This document shows, piece by piece, positions 25,428 through 33,486 of a DNA stretch of 64,000 bases. The notes under the pieces are model-generated. The model saw nothing but the letters and a program-made list of their open reading frames with translations. It was not told the origin of the DNA and did no database searches. How positions within the stretch are numbered: position 1 is the stretch's first letter; each line of letters opens with the position of its first letter. Where the stretch lies: assembly GCF_002803085.1 (NCBI RefSeq), contig NZ_NNBJ01000026.1, positions 1-64,000 on the forward strand, in the 5' to 3' direction. The DNA comes from Streptomyces sp. CB01201. GTDB taxonomy: Bacteria; Actinomycetota; Actinomycetes; Streptomycetales; Streptomycetaceae. The position numbers and the translations under genes were made by a program.

Positions 25428-25601
25428 TCAGTCGATGCCGGGCAGGATGTGCGGCTCGGTGAGGTCCTCCTCGTAGCCCGCGAGGCGGATCGGGGCCGAG
25501 CGGGCCCAGACCTCGATGTTGCGGAGCTTCTCGGGCCGTCCGGGCCGTTCGCCACCGCGTTCCGGCGTTCGGCGTTCGCGCTCTGTGGTCTCTGGTGTCA
25601 C
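25428..25601 (-). CDS. Small 57-residue protein, unrecognised
   Basis: Start GTG 25601 is supported by a near-perfect AAAGGAG six bases upstream. It has a charged N-terminal half (ETTERERRTPERGGERPGR), then a more hydrophobic C-terminal core (LRNIEVWARSAPIRLAGYEE and DLTEPHILPGID). The sharp change between a disordered basic front and an ordered acidic end is typical of short peptides with a leader-core layout, but also of small partner proteins. No RiPP enzyme lies next to it. I do not recognise the family. Confidence 0.7.
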   Translation of the reverse strand: MTPETTERERRTPERGGERPGRPEKLRNIEVWARSAPIRLAGYEEDLTEPHILPGID

Positions 25602-25941
25602 CGCGCACTCCTTTGTGTCGCGTAACCCTGGGCGTCCCGGTCTGCGTCGGTCTCCGACCCGGTGTCCGCCCGAAGGCAGGGGCAAGGGCAGTTCTGACGC
25701 GGTGGCGCCGGCACTCTGTCCGCATCCCGCCCGCAGGTTGCGGGACGGATCCGGTACGGGCCTTGGGGGTTGGTGGACCCGCTGTGGCTACCGTTCGCAC
25801 CAGAGTAACCAAATGAGCGCGGTTGCGCTCGATAGGGCCACTTCCTTTGCGTCAACTTTCCTTCGCCGGGCGTTAAGCCCGATGTTCACCCCGCCATGAT
25901 CTGCTGATGGGGTCGGCTGCCGCGCGCGGGGAGGAGACCAC
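25602..25941. other. 340-bp divergent intergenic region
   Basis: No credible gene. It lies between the small minus-strand gene and the HD-domain gene and should hold both promoters. A weak minus-strand candidate is TTGGTT, 16 bases, TAGCCA upstream of the small gene. A hairpin CGGGC/GCCCG with a GTTAA loop sits at 25867-25881. Nothing else stands out. Confidence 0.4.
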
Positions 25942-26535
25942 ATGGAGCTGTCGAGCGGACCCGTTCCGGACCGGACAGTGGGCTCGGTCGAGGAGCTGAT
26001 GGAGCTGCTGCACGCGTGCCGCGGCGCCTGGGACACCCCCGACCGCAGCGGCGATCCGGTCGATCTGCACGACCACGCGCTCCAGACCTCGCACCTGCTG
26101 CGGCGCTCCCACCCGGCCGACAAGGAACTCCAGGTCGCGGGCCTGGTGCACGACCTCGGCCATCTACTCCATCCAGGTGATGACGCCGGACACGCCGACA
26201 CGGCCGCACGGGCGGTGCGCCCCCTGCTCGGCGACCGGGTGGCCGGGCTCGTCCGGCTGCATGTGCCGGCCAAGCGGTATCTGGCGGCGGTCGAGCCGGA
26301 CCGGACGCTGTCGCCGCAGAGCGCACTGACCCTGCGGGCGCAGGGCGGGGTGATGGGGCCCGAGGAGGCGGCGGCCTTCGCCCGCGATCCGCTGGCCGAG
26401 GACGCCGTGGTGCTGCGGCAGGCCGATGACGCGGGGAAGGTCGTGGGGCTCGACGTGGGCGTGATGGAGGACTGGCGTCCGGTCCTTGAGCTGGTCGCGG
26501 CGCGGCTCGACCAGCCGGGGAACGGCCCCCGCTGA
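25942..26535 (+). CDS. HD-domain protein, PhnZ/TmpB-like diiron oxygenase family
   Basis: A 197-residue protein. Metal ligands expected of the mixed-valent diiron HD oxygenases are visible: H45 in DLHDHALQTSHLL, H70-D71 in GLVHDLGHLLHP, H84 (GHADTAA), H107 in LVRLHVPAKRYLAAV and a late Asp (D162, LRQADDAGK). The 'HVPAKRYL' block is the most diagnostic. PhnZ and TmpB act on organophosphonates; other family members act on other substrates. No phosphonate gene is adjacent, so the substrate is open. The stop lies inside the 3' repeat array. Confidence 0.85.
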   Translation: MELSSGPVPDRTVGSVEELMELLHACRGAWDTPDRSGDPVDLHDHALQTSHLLRRSHPADKELQVAGLVHDLGHLLHPGDDAGHADTAARAVRPLLGDRVAGLVRLHVPAKRYLAAVEPDRTLSPQSALTLRAQGGVMGPEEAAAFARDPLAEDAVVLRQADDAGKVVGLDVGVMEDWRPVLELVAARLDQPGNGPR

Positions 26536-26608
26536 CGCCGGGAGCAGCCCCGCTGACGCCGGGGAAGGGCCTCCCGTTCGCGCCAGGAAACGGCCTCCCG
26601 TTCGCGCC
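26527..26608. repeat. Two paired direct repeats at the end of the HD gene
   Basis: CCCCGCTGACGCCGGG occurs at 26527-26542 and 26548-26563 (21-bp period). GGCCTCCCGTTCGCGCC occurs at 26568-26584 and 26592-26608 (24-bp period). The stop codon of the HD gene (TGA, 26533-26535) is inside the first copy. Confidence 0.85.
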
Positions 26609-26613
26609 GGAGG

Positions 26614-26637
26614 GCGGCACGCCGGTGCGCGTGCCGC
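26614..26637. terminator. Hairpin between convergent HD and SDR genes
   Basis: GCGGCACG (26614-26621) pairs with CGTGCCGC (26630-26637), an 8-bp stem and 8-base loop, between two convergent stops. It probably serves both. Confidence 0.6.
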
Positions 26638-26659
26638 ACTCCGGTCGAAAGCCGCTGGC

Positions 26660-28186
26660 CTACCAGTTGGCCGGCGCGTAGTCCTTGAGGAAGACGCTGT
26701 GCAGGTCCTCGCCCAGCTCGCCGCGCACGATCGGGTCGTAGACGCGGGCGGCGCCGTCGACCAGGTCGAGCGGGGCGTGGAAACCCTCCTCGGCGAGCCG
26801 CAGCTTGTCGTGGTGGGGGCGTTCGTCGGTGATCCAGCCGGTGTCGACCGACGTCATCAGGATCTTGTCGGTCTCGAACATCTCCTGGCCGCTGGTGCGC
26901 GTGACCATGTTCATGGCCGCCTTGGCGGCGTTGGTGTTGGGGTGCCCGGCGCCCTTGTAGCCGCGGCTGAAGACGCCCTCCATCGCCGACACGTTCACCA
27001 CGTACGCACGGCCGTTCGGCGCCTTGCGGGCGGCGTCCGCCATGACCGGGCGCAGGCTGCTGATCAGGATGAACGGCGCGGTGTAGTTGCACAGCTGGGT
27101 TTCGAGCAGCTCGACCGGCGAGATCTGGTCGATGGACTGCACCCAGGTGTTGCTGTCGACGACGTCCGGGAGCAGCCCGCCCGCGTCCAGGGCCGTGCCG
27201 TCGTGGTGCTTGGCGATGCTGGCGTTGCCGGCGACCAGGGCGAGGTCGGCGACGCGCTGGGCGTCGAGCCCGGAGGTGCCGACGGGCAGCGCGGCCAGGC
27301 CGTCGACCGCGCCGGAGTTGAAGGCTCCGATGACCTCGTGGGCAGGCAGTTCACCGGCGGGCAGCGGCGCGCTCTCGCCGTCGACCAGGGCCGCGTACGC
27401 GGAGGGCAGCCGGCGCACGGTCTGGGTGGCGTTGTTGATCAGGATGTCCAGCGGTCCCTGGGCCGCGGTCCGCTCGGCCAGGGCGACCACCTGCGCGGGG
27501 TCGCGCAGGTCGATGCCGACGACTTCGAGGCGGTGCATCCAGTCGCCGGAGTCCTCCATCGCCTTGAAGCGGCGGATGGCGTCCTTGGGGAAGCGGGTGG
27601 TGACGGTGGTGTGCGCGCCGTCGCGCAGCAGCCGCAGCGCGATGTACATGCCGATCTTGGCGCGGCCGCCGGTGAGCAGGGCACGCTTGCCGCTGAGGTC
27701 GGTGCGGGCGTCCCGGCGGGCCCGGTTCTCGGCCGCGCACTTCTGGCACAGCTGGTGGTAGAACGCGTCGACCTCGACGTACCGGGTCTTGCAGATGTAG
27801 CAGGACCGGGGGCGCTGGAGTATGCCCGCGATCTCGCCGGTGACGGAGGAGCTGGGCAGCAGACCCTCGGTCTCGTCGTCGATCCGCTCGGCGGAGCCGG
27901 TGGCGGTCGCCTCCGTGACGGCCCGGTCGTGGGCGGTCTTGGCGGCGCGGCGCTCCTGGCGGCGGCGCTGCTTCACGGTGCGGTAGACGCCGGCCGTGGC
28001 GCGGCGCACGGTGATCGCGTCGGGGTGGTCGACGTCGATCCGGTCGAGTTCCGCCAGCACGCTCAGGCAGAGCGCGAGCCGCTCGGGGTCGATGCCGGGG
28101 CCGAAGTCCTGGTCAACGCCCTGCGCGGGCCACTCGTCGACACCGGGGCCCTGCTCCTGGCCCTGGAAGTCCTCTGTCACCGTCAT
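26660..28186 (-). CDS. Zinc-ribbon SDR-like oxidoreductase with altered catalytic tyrosine
   Basis: A 508-residue protein. The N-terminal region (1-160) contains a four-Cys zinc ribbon (C129 and C132 in SCYICKTRY, C147 and C150 in LCQKCAAE). A Rossmann SDR domain follows, with TGGRAKIGMYIALRLL (172 onwards), the ILINNATQTV NN-motif and VVNVSAMEG (Ser). The catalytic Y-x3-K should be near HPNTNAAKAAMN, but the -4 position of the Lys is Thr. The nearest Tyr is 12 residues earlier (RGYKGAGHP). It may therefore bind NAD(P) with altered chemistry. Stand-alone gene on this strand. Confidence 0.85.
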   Translation of the reverse strand: MTVTEDFQGQEQGPGVDEWPAQGVDQDFGPGIDPERLALCLSVLAELDRIDVDHPDAITVRRATAGVYRTVKQRRRQERRAAKTAHDRAVTEATATGSAERIDDETEGLLPSSSVTGEIAGILQRPRSCYICKTRYVEVDAFYHQLCQKCAAENRARRDARTDLSGKRALLTGGRAKIGMYIALRLLRDGAHTTVTTRFPKDAIRRFKAMEDSGDWMHRLEVVGIDLRDPAQVVALAERTAAQGPLDILINNATQTVRRLPSAYAALVDGESAPLPAGELPAHEVIGAFNSGAVDGLAALPVGTSGLDAQRVADLALVAGNASIAKHHDGTALDAGGLLPDVVDSNTWVQSIDQISPVELLETQLCNYTAPFILISSLRPVMADAARKAPNGRAYVVNVSAMEGVFSRGYKGAGHPNTNAAKAAMNMVTRTSGQEMFETDKILMTSVDTGWITDERPHHDKLRLAEEGFHAPLDLVDGAARVYDPIVRGELGEDLHSVFLKDYAPANW

Positions 28187-28322
28187 CGCCGCTGCGTTCC
28201 TCGATCAGTCCGAATATCAAGTTCCCAAAAGCGCCATGGTACGGAGCGACCGGCCCACATACCAAACCGAGGTGCCCGGCGCCTTCACGGCGCGGCGGCC
28301 GTTCGCGCGTCGCCGAACCGTG

Positions 28323-29093
28323 TCAGCGCCGCGTGCCGTGGCGCGCCGCGCTTCGCCCGGGTGGCCGTTCGAAGACGCAGTCGCCGCAGAGGCCGCCGCC
28401 GGGGCAGCGGTAGTAGAGGCAGCAGCTGCGCCTACGGAAGGCCGGTCCGCTCAACAGGGTTCCGGTGTCGGCGAGTTGGGGGTGCTCGAACAGCTCGGCA
28501 CCGAGGGCCAGGGCCCGGTCCGCCACCTCCGGGCGCCCCGACTTCCGCGCCCAGCCGTGGAGTTCGCGCACCGCACCGGCCAGGGCCGAGCCCGCGTTGC
28601 CGCGCAGCAGTCCGTACGAGACGGGGGTGTCGCGGCGGAACACCTCGGCGAGCGGGGCGAGATGGCCGTCGATGACGCCCTGCGCCAGGGCTTCGGCGCT
28701 CGCCTCGCGGTCGGGCCCGCCGGGCGTCAGGAGCAGATCGTCCGGCGAGGTGCGCCGGCCGTCCCAGCACAGCCGCTCGGCCCCGAGGTCCGGCAGTACG
28801 CCGTGCAACACGGCCGGCCCGAGCGCGATCGACCAGAGCCGGGCCGCGAGCCCCAGGTGGGCGATGGACGCGGCGACCCGGCGCTCGGGAGCGCCCAGCC
28901 GGGCGGCCACCGTGTCGACGCGGGCACTCAGGGGCGCGTCCTCCCCCGCGTACACGGCGGCGAGGGGGCGGCCGGCGGCGTCGCCTGCCGTGCCGGTTCT
29001 CAGGGCGAAGAAGCCGCCGACCGACGAGACCTCGGCCCATTGTTCCGGATGCACTGCCCTGCCCGCCCGTCCCTGGATGTCAGTTCGTGCCAC
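28323..29093 (-). CDS. FhuF-like 2Fe-2S protein (ferric-siderophore reductase family)
   Basis: A 256-residue protein whose C terminus holds the diagnostic iron-sulfur cysteines (FRRRSCCLYYRCPGGGLCGDC: CC-x3-C-x5-C-x2-C-type pattern). The rest is the helical FhuF-type domain (LGAPERRVAASIAHLGLAAR, LLRGNAGSALAGAVREL). The family reduces ferric siderophores in the cytosol to release iron. The start is uncertain: GTG 29093 or an internal GTG (VHPEQW, about 29054). No siderophore gene is adjacent, but a siderophore-type binding protein occurs at 47.9 kb. Confidence 0.87.
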   Translation of the reverse strand: MARTDIQGRAGRAVHPEQWAEVSSVGGFFALRTGTAGDAAGRPLAAVYAGEDAPLSARVDTVAARLGAPERRVAASIAHLGLAARLWSIALGPAVLHGVLPDLGAERLCWDGRRTSPDDLLLTPGGPDREASAEALAQGVIDGHLAPLAEVFRRDTPVSYGLLRGNAGSALAGAVRELHGWARKSGRPEVADRALALGAELFEHPQLADTGTLLSGPAFRRRSCCLYYRCPGGGLCGDCVFERPPGRSAARHGTRR

Positions 29094-29330
29094 TGTGGCA
29101 CGAAGTCATGGACGTCCGGTCCCCCGGTCCGCGGGCGCAGGGGCGCCGGTCGGCGCGGGGTGGCGGAAGGTGATCGCCAGATCCTCTTGACGCCCTGTTT
29201 GAGCTGCGGTTTTACTGAAAGTCCGATATCTGGGACGACTTTGGTCGTATGCCCCTACTCCTCCTGGAGTACGCGTCAATCGGTGCTCAGGGACGACGAC
29301 ACGGGGTTCACAACGAGACATTGTGGAGCC

Positions 29331-30272
29331 ATGAGCGCCCTTGTCCTGGCCGTGCTGCTGTCATTGGTCTCCGCCGTCGCGTACGCGGCGGCGGCGATCG
29401 TTCAGGAGCGCGTGGCCGCCTCCACCCCCAGCAGCGCGTACGCCCCCGTGCGCCGCCCGGCGTGGTGGGGCTCGGTCGCCCTCAACGGCCTCGGCGCCGT
29501 GCTGCACGTCGCGGCCCTGGCCTATGGCCCGCTCACGCTGGTGCAGCCGATGGGCGCGCTCACCATCGTCTTCGCGCTGCCGATGTCGGCCGTGTTCATC
29601 CGGCGCAAGGCCGGGGCCGCCGCCTGGCGCGGTGCCGTCATGGCCACGGCGGGCCTCGCCGGCCTCCTGACGCTGACGAAGGGGGCGGACGCGGGCGCCG
29701 TCGCCATGGGCCCGCGCCTGGTGCTCGCCGCGGCCGGGCTCGGGGCGGTCGCGGCGCTGTTCGTGGCGTCGCGGGCCCTGCACCGGGCGGTCACGCGCAG
29801 CGTGCTGCTCGCCGCGGCGGCCGGTGGCGCGTTCGGTCTGGCCTCGGTGTTCACCAAGTCCGTCGCCGAGGACTGGGAGTCGGGCCTTCCGCTGACGGAA
29901 CTGCCCATCCTGTTCGCCATAGCCGCCTTCGCGACCGCGGGCCTGGTGCTCTCGCAGGCCTCCTATCGCGGCGCGGGCCTGGCGGCGCCGCTCGCCACGG
30001 TCACCGTCGTCAATCCGGTGGTCGCCGCGGCCATCGGCCTGACCCTGTTCGGCGAATCGTTCCGGTACGGGACCGCGGGCACCGCGATCGCGCTGGGCTT
30101 CGGCGTGGTGGCCGCGGGCGGCCTGATCCTGCTCACCACCGAGCGGCTGCACGCGGCCCACCACGACGGGCCGGTCCTGACGCCGGCCCCGGACGTGCCC
30201 AATGCGCCCGCTTCCGCCGCCCGCCGGGGAGACACCCCGGATCAGACGGCCACGCCGCCCGCCCTCAGGTAG
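29331..30272 (+). CDS. DMT-family transporter (EamA-like)
   Basis: Starts at ATG 29331 (MSALVLAVLLSLVSAVAYAAAA) with a short GGAG-type site; 313 residues and about 10 TM segments in two pseudo-repeats. Each half ends with the short conserved stretch typical of drug/metabolite transporters (VQPMGALTIVFALPMSAVFI; VTVVNPVVAAAIGLTLFGESF). The substrate is unknown. The last 31 bp overlap the convergent Rpf gene. A second member begins at the right window edge (63953) with a similar N terminus. Confidence 0.9.
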   Translation: MSALVLAVLLSLVSAVAYAAAAIVQERVAASTPSSAYAPVRRPAWWGSVALNGLGAVLHVAALAYGPLTLVQPMGALTIVFALPMSAVFIRRKAGAAAWRGAVMATAGLAGLLTLTKGADAGAVAMGPRLVLAAAGLGAVAALFVASRALHRAVTRSVLLAAAAGGAFGLASVFTKSVAEDWESGLPLTELPILFAIAAFATAGLVLSQASYRGAGLAAPLATVTVVNPVVAAAIGLTLFGESFRYGTAGTAIALGFGVVAAGGLILLTTERLHAAHHDGPVLTPAPDVPNAPASAARRGDTPDQTATPPALR

Positions 30273-31444
30273 GCGAGCGGGTCCACATCGGATCCGTAGG
30301 CGGGACCGGTCCTGATCTCGAAGTGCAGATGGGGCCCGGTGGCGTTGCCGGTCGCGCCCGAACGCCCGATCCGCTGGCCGGTGTTGACCTTCTGGCCGGT
30401 CTTCACATTGACCGCGGAAAGGTGGGCGTACTGGCTGTAGCGCCCGTCGGGGTGGTGGATGACGACCTGGTACCCGTACGAGCCGCCCCAGCCGGCCGCG
30501 ACGACCGTGCCGGAGGTGACCGCCTTCACCGAGGTGCCGGTGGACACGGGAAAGTCGACGCCGGTGTGATAGCCGCTCGCCCAGGAGGAACCGGCCTTGT
30601 GGTACGGGGTGCTGGGCTCCGCGTCGACGGGCGCGGTGAAGGCGGCCGTCCTGGCCGGCGCCTTCGCCACGGGCTTGGCGGCGGGGGGCTTGGCGGCGGG
30701 CTTGGCAGCCGGGCGCTTGGCCGTGCTCTTCGGCGGGGCCGTCGGTCTGGCGGGGGCACCGCCGGGGAGCGTCAGCTGCTGGCCGGGGCGGATGAGGTCC
30801 GGGTCGGCGCCGACGACCGTGCGGTTCTCGGCGTACAGGTGCGGCCAGCCGCCCTGGACGCGCTGGCGCTCGGCGATCAGGGACAGCGAGTCGCCGTGCA
30901 TCACGGTGTACGACTCCCGCTGGCCCGGCACCTTGGTCGGGCTCGCCTGCTCGGCCTTCTTCGGGGCGGCGGGCTTGACGGCCGGGGGTCTCGCCGGGGA
31001 CTTCGCCGCCCTGTGCGCCGACTGCGGCTTGATCTCGGTGGTCGTGGTCAGCTGCGGGTTCGCGCCGCCGCGGGAGAGACCGGCCTCGCCCGAGCACACC
31101 GGCCAGGCACCGGGGCCCTGCCCCTTGAGCACCTTCTCGGCGATCGCGATCTGCTGGTCCCTGCTCGCGAGGTCGGCGCGTGCCGCGTACTGGCGGCCGC
31201 CGTACGCCTCCCAGGTGGACTGGGTGAACTGGAGCCCGCCGTAGAAGCCGTTGCCGGTGTTGATGTGCCAGTTGCCGGTCGACTCACAGGCCGCGACCTT
31301 GTTCCACACGTCGACGGAGGCGGCGTCCGCGGTGCCCGCCGCGATCAGCGGAAGGGCGATGCCCACGCCGCCCGCCGTGACCGTCAGGGACGCCTGGTTG
31401 ATCCGGCTCGGCTGGTACCGGCGGTGCCGGCCGCGTAAGGCCAT
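30242..31444 (-). CDS. Rpf-LysM-M23 cell-wall hydrolase
   Basis: A 400-residue secreted protein: signal region ending TADAAS, an Rpf transglycosylase domain (VDVWNKVAACESTGNWHINT with catalytic E54) and a LysM domain (ESYTVMHGDSLSLIAERQRV). A long Ala/Lys/Pro linker follows, then an M23 LytM-type endopeptidase (metal ligands in SGYHTGVDFPVSTG and GPHLHFEIRTG). GAGGGGGA precedes ATG 31444. Rpf cuts the glycan and M23 cuts the peptide cross-links, so it should open peptidoglycan during germination or growth. Its end overlaps the DMT gene by 31 bp on the opposite strand. Confidence 0.95.
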   Translation of the reverse strand: MALRGRHRRYQPSRINQASLTVTAGGVGIALPLIAAGTADAASVDVWNKVAACESTGNWHINTGNGFYGGLQFTQSTWEAYGGRQYAARADLASRDQQIAIAEKVLKGQGPGAWPVCSGEAGLSRGGANPQLTTTTEIKPQSAHRAAKSPARPPAVKPAAPKKAEQASPTKVPGQRESYTVMHGDSLSLIAERQRVQGGWPHLYAENRTVVGADPDLIRPGQQLTLPGGAPARPTAPPKSTAKRPAAKPAAKPPAAKPVAKAPARTAAFTAPVDAEPSTPYHKAGSSWASGYHTGVDFPVSTGTSVKAVTSGTVVAAGWGGSYGYQVVIHHPDGRYSQYAHLSAVNVKTGQKVNTGQRIGRSGATGNATGPHLHFEIRTGPAYGSDVDPLAYLRAGGVAV

Positions 31445-31677
31445 GAGTCCCCCTCGAAGGCTCCAAGAGCCGCCAAAGTAGGGGCTGCGAACAGGTCATG
31501 ACAAGGGGTCGGACAAGCGGAGGGAAGCCTTCAGGGGAGTGAGGACTTTCGGCACGCCGTGTCGGGGATCCCGTCCATGCCGTATGACGTGCCGCGTTCC
31601 GTAGGGTGGGCGCCAAACGTGCGCCATGACGGACGCTCGTGGCGTCGCGCACCCCGAGGATCCAGGAGCAAACACGC

Positions 31678-33120
31678 ATGAGTGGAACAGCCCAGATCGG
31701 CGTCACCGGACTCGCGGTCATGGGCCGCAACCTCGCCCGCAACTTCGCGCGCAACGGGTTCACGGTCGCCGTGCACAACCGGACGGCCGCCAAGACCCGC
31801 GCCCTGGTCGAGGAGTTCGGCGGCGAGGGCAGCTTCGTGGCGGCCGAGACGCCCAAGGACTTCGTGGCCGCCCTGGAGCGCCCGCGCCGGCTCGTCATCA
31901 TGGTCAAGGCGGGCGAGGCGACGGACGCGGTGATCAAGGAGTTCGCGCCCCTGCTCGAAAAGGGCGACGTCATCATCGACGGCGGCAACGCCCATTTCGA
32001 GGACACCCGCAGGCGCGAGCGCGAACTGCGTGAGCGGGGCATCCACTTCGTGGGCGTCGGCATCTCGGGCGGCGAGGAGGGCGCGCTGAACGGGCCGAGC
32101 ATCATGCCGGGCGGCTCGGCCGAGTCCTACGAGTCCCTCGGTCCGCTCCTGGAGCGCATCGCGGCGAAGGCGCCGGACGGCTCCCCGTGCGTCACCCATG
32201 TGGGGCCGGACGGCGCGGGCCACTTCGTGAAGATGGTGCACAACGGCATCGAGTACGCCGACATGCAGCTCATCGCGGAGGCGTACCACCTGCTGCGCAC
32301 GGTCGCGGGCTACTCCCCCGAGAAGATCGCCGAGACGTTCCGGGACTGGAACACCGGGCGGCTCGACTCGTATCTGATCGAGATCACGGCCGAGGTGCTC
32401 GCCCATGTCGACGCCGCCACCGGCAAGCCGTTCGTGGACGTGGTCGAGGACGAGGCCGAGCAGAAGGGCACCGGCCGCTGGACCGTGCAGATCGCGCTCG
32501 ACCTCGGCGTTCCGGTGTCGGGCATCGCCGAGGCCGTGTTCGCCCGGTCCCTGTCGGGCCACGCCGAGCTGCGCGAGGCGGCCCGCTCGCTGACCGGGCC
32601 CGCGGTGAGCCCGCTGAACGAGAAGGAGGCGGCTGCCTTCGCCGCGCAGGTGGAGCAGGCGCTGTACGCGTCCAAGATCGTTTCGTACACGCAGGGCTTC
32701 CACCAGGTCCAGGCCGGCAGCCAGAACTACGACTGGGACGTCGACCCCGGCGCGGTCGCGGCGATCTGGCGTGCGGGCTGCATCATCCGGGCCGCGTTCC
32801 TGGACCGGATCCGGGCGGCCTACGACGGACAGCCCGAACTGCCCAGCCTGCTCTCGGACAAGCGGTTCGGCGACGAGATCGGCGCGGCGCAGGACGACTG
32901 GCGCGCGGTGATCGTGGCGGCCGCCCGCCAGGGCGTGCCGGTGCCCGGCTTCTCGGCGGCGCTCGCGTACTACGACGCGCTGCGCGCCGAGCGCCTCCCG
33001 GCGGCGCTGACGCAGGGCCAGCGCGACTTCTTCGGCGCGCACACCTATCGGCGCACCGACCGGGAGGGCTCGTTCCACACGCTGTGGGGCGGCGACCGGT
33101 CCGAGGTCAGCACCGGCTGA
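31678..33120 (+). CDS. gnd: 6-phosphogluconate dehydrogenase (decarboxylating)
   Basis: ATG 31678 follows AGGAG at about 9 bases; 480 residues, the usual size for the long GndA type. NADP fold GVTGLAVMGRNLARNFARNGF, the glycine-rich VVGVGISGGEEGALNGPSIMPG and catalytic Lys region HFVKMVHNGIEYADMQLI are complete. The C-terminal substrate helices (RAGCIIRAAFLDRI, SAALAYYDALRAERLPAAL) also match. It oxidises 6-phosphogluconate to ribulose 5-phosphate with release of CO2 and NADPH (oxidative pentose phosphate pathway). Single gene, followed by a small convergent gene. Confidence 0.96.
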   Translation: MSGTAQIGVTGLAVMGRNLARNFARNGFTVAVHNRTAAKTRALVEEFGGEGSFVAAETPKDFVAALERPRRLVIMVKAGEATDAVIKEFAPLLEKGDVIIDGGNAHFEDTRRRERELRERGIHFVGVGISGGEEGALNGPSIMPGGSAESYESLGPLLERIAAKAPDGSPCVTHVGPDGAGHFVKMVHNGIEYADMQLIAEAYHLLRTVAGYSPEKIAETFRDWNTGRLDSYLIEITAEVLAHVDAATGKPFVDVVEDEAEQKGTGRWTVQIALDLGVPVSGIAEAVFARSLSGHAELREAARSLTGPAVSPLNEKEAAAFAAQVEQALYASKIVSYTQGFHQVQAGSQNYDWDVDPGAVAAIWRAGCIIRAAFLDRIRAAYDGQPELPSLLSDKRFGDEIGAAQDDWRAVIVAAARQGVPVPGFSAALAYYDALRAERLPAALTQGQRDFFGAHTYRRTDREGSFHTLWGGDRSEVSTG

Positions 33121-33141
33121 CCGGCGCCGCGGCCGGGCCCC

Positions 33142-33411
33142 TCAGCCCGCCGGTTCGGGCTGCGGCGGGCCCGGTACGGGGTCGGGGCCCGGGGGCTGCG
33201 GCACGGGGTCCGGCAGACCGGGGTCCGGGTCCGGCTGCGGGGGCCTCGGGTCGGGCCCCGGGCTCGGCGGCTGCGGGTCGGGACCGGGGCCGGGCCTCGG
33301 CGGAACCGGATCGGGGCCGGGGCCGGGACCCGGTCCGGGGATCGGGCCAGGTTCGGGATCGGGCAGCGGCGTGGGCCACGGCGGGGTGGGCTCCGGGTGC
33401 GGCACGGTCAT
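33142..33411 (-). CDS. Short proline/glycine/aspartate repeat protein
   Basis: 89 residues starting at ATG 33411 with AGGAGG six bases upstream, an unusually good RBS. After MTVPHPEPT the protein is made of variations on PGPDP and PPGPDP with no hydrophobic segment. Such sequence is probably disordered. An upstream in-frame ATG at 33426 would add five residues. Composition alone could mimic coding sequence in GC-rich DNA, so the RBS is the main support. Confidence 0.55.
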   Translation of the reverse strand: MTVPHPEPTPPWPTPLPDPEPGPIPGPGPGPGPDPVPPRPGPGPDPQPPSPGPDPRPPQPDPDPGLPDPVPQPPGPDPVPGPPQPEPAG

Positions 33412-33486
33412 GTTCGGCCTCCTCATGGTCTGAGATCAGCTTCACCTGCGCGCCTGCCCGGCGCCCGCCGGTTCAACCCGTACGGG

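Noticed and set aside
31445..31677. Possible c-di-AMP (ydaO-type) riboswitch upstream of the Rpf gene
   Set aside because: Such riboswitches precede many Streptomyces Rpf genes, but I could not find the conserved core in this 233-bp region, and the sequence gives no clear pairing support.
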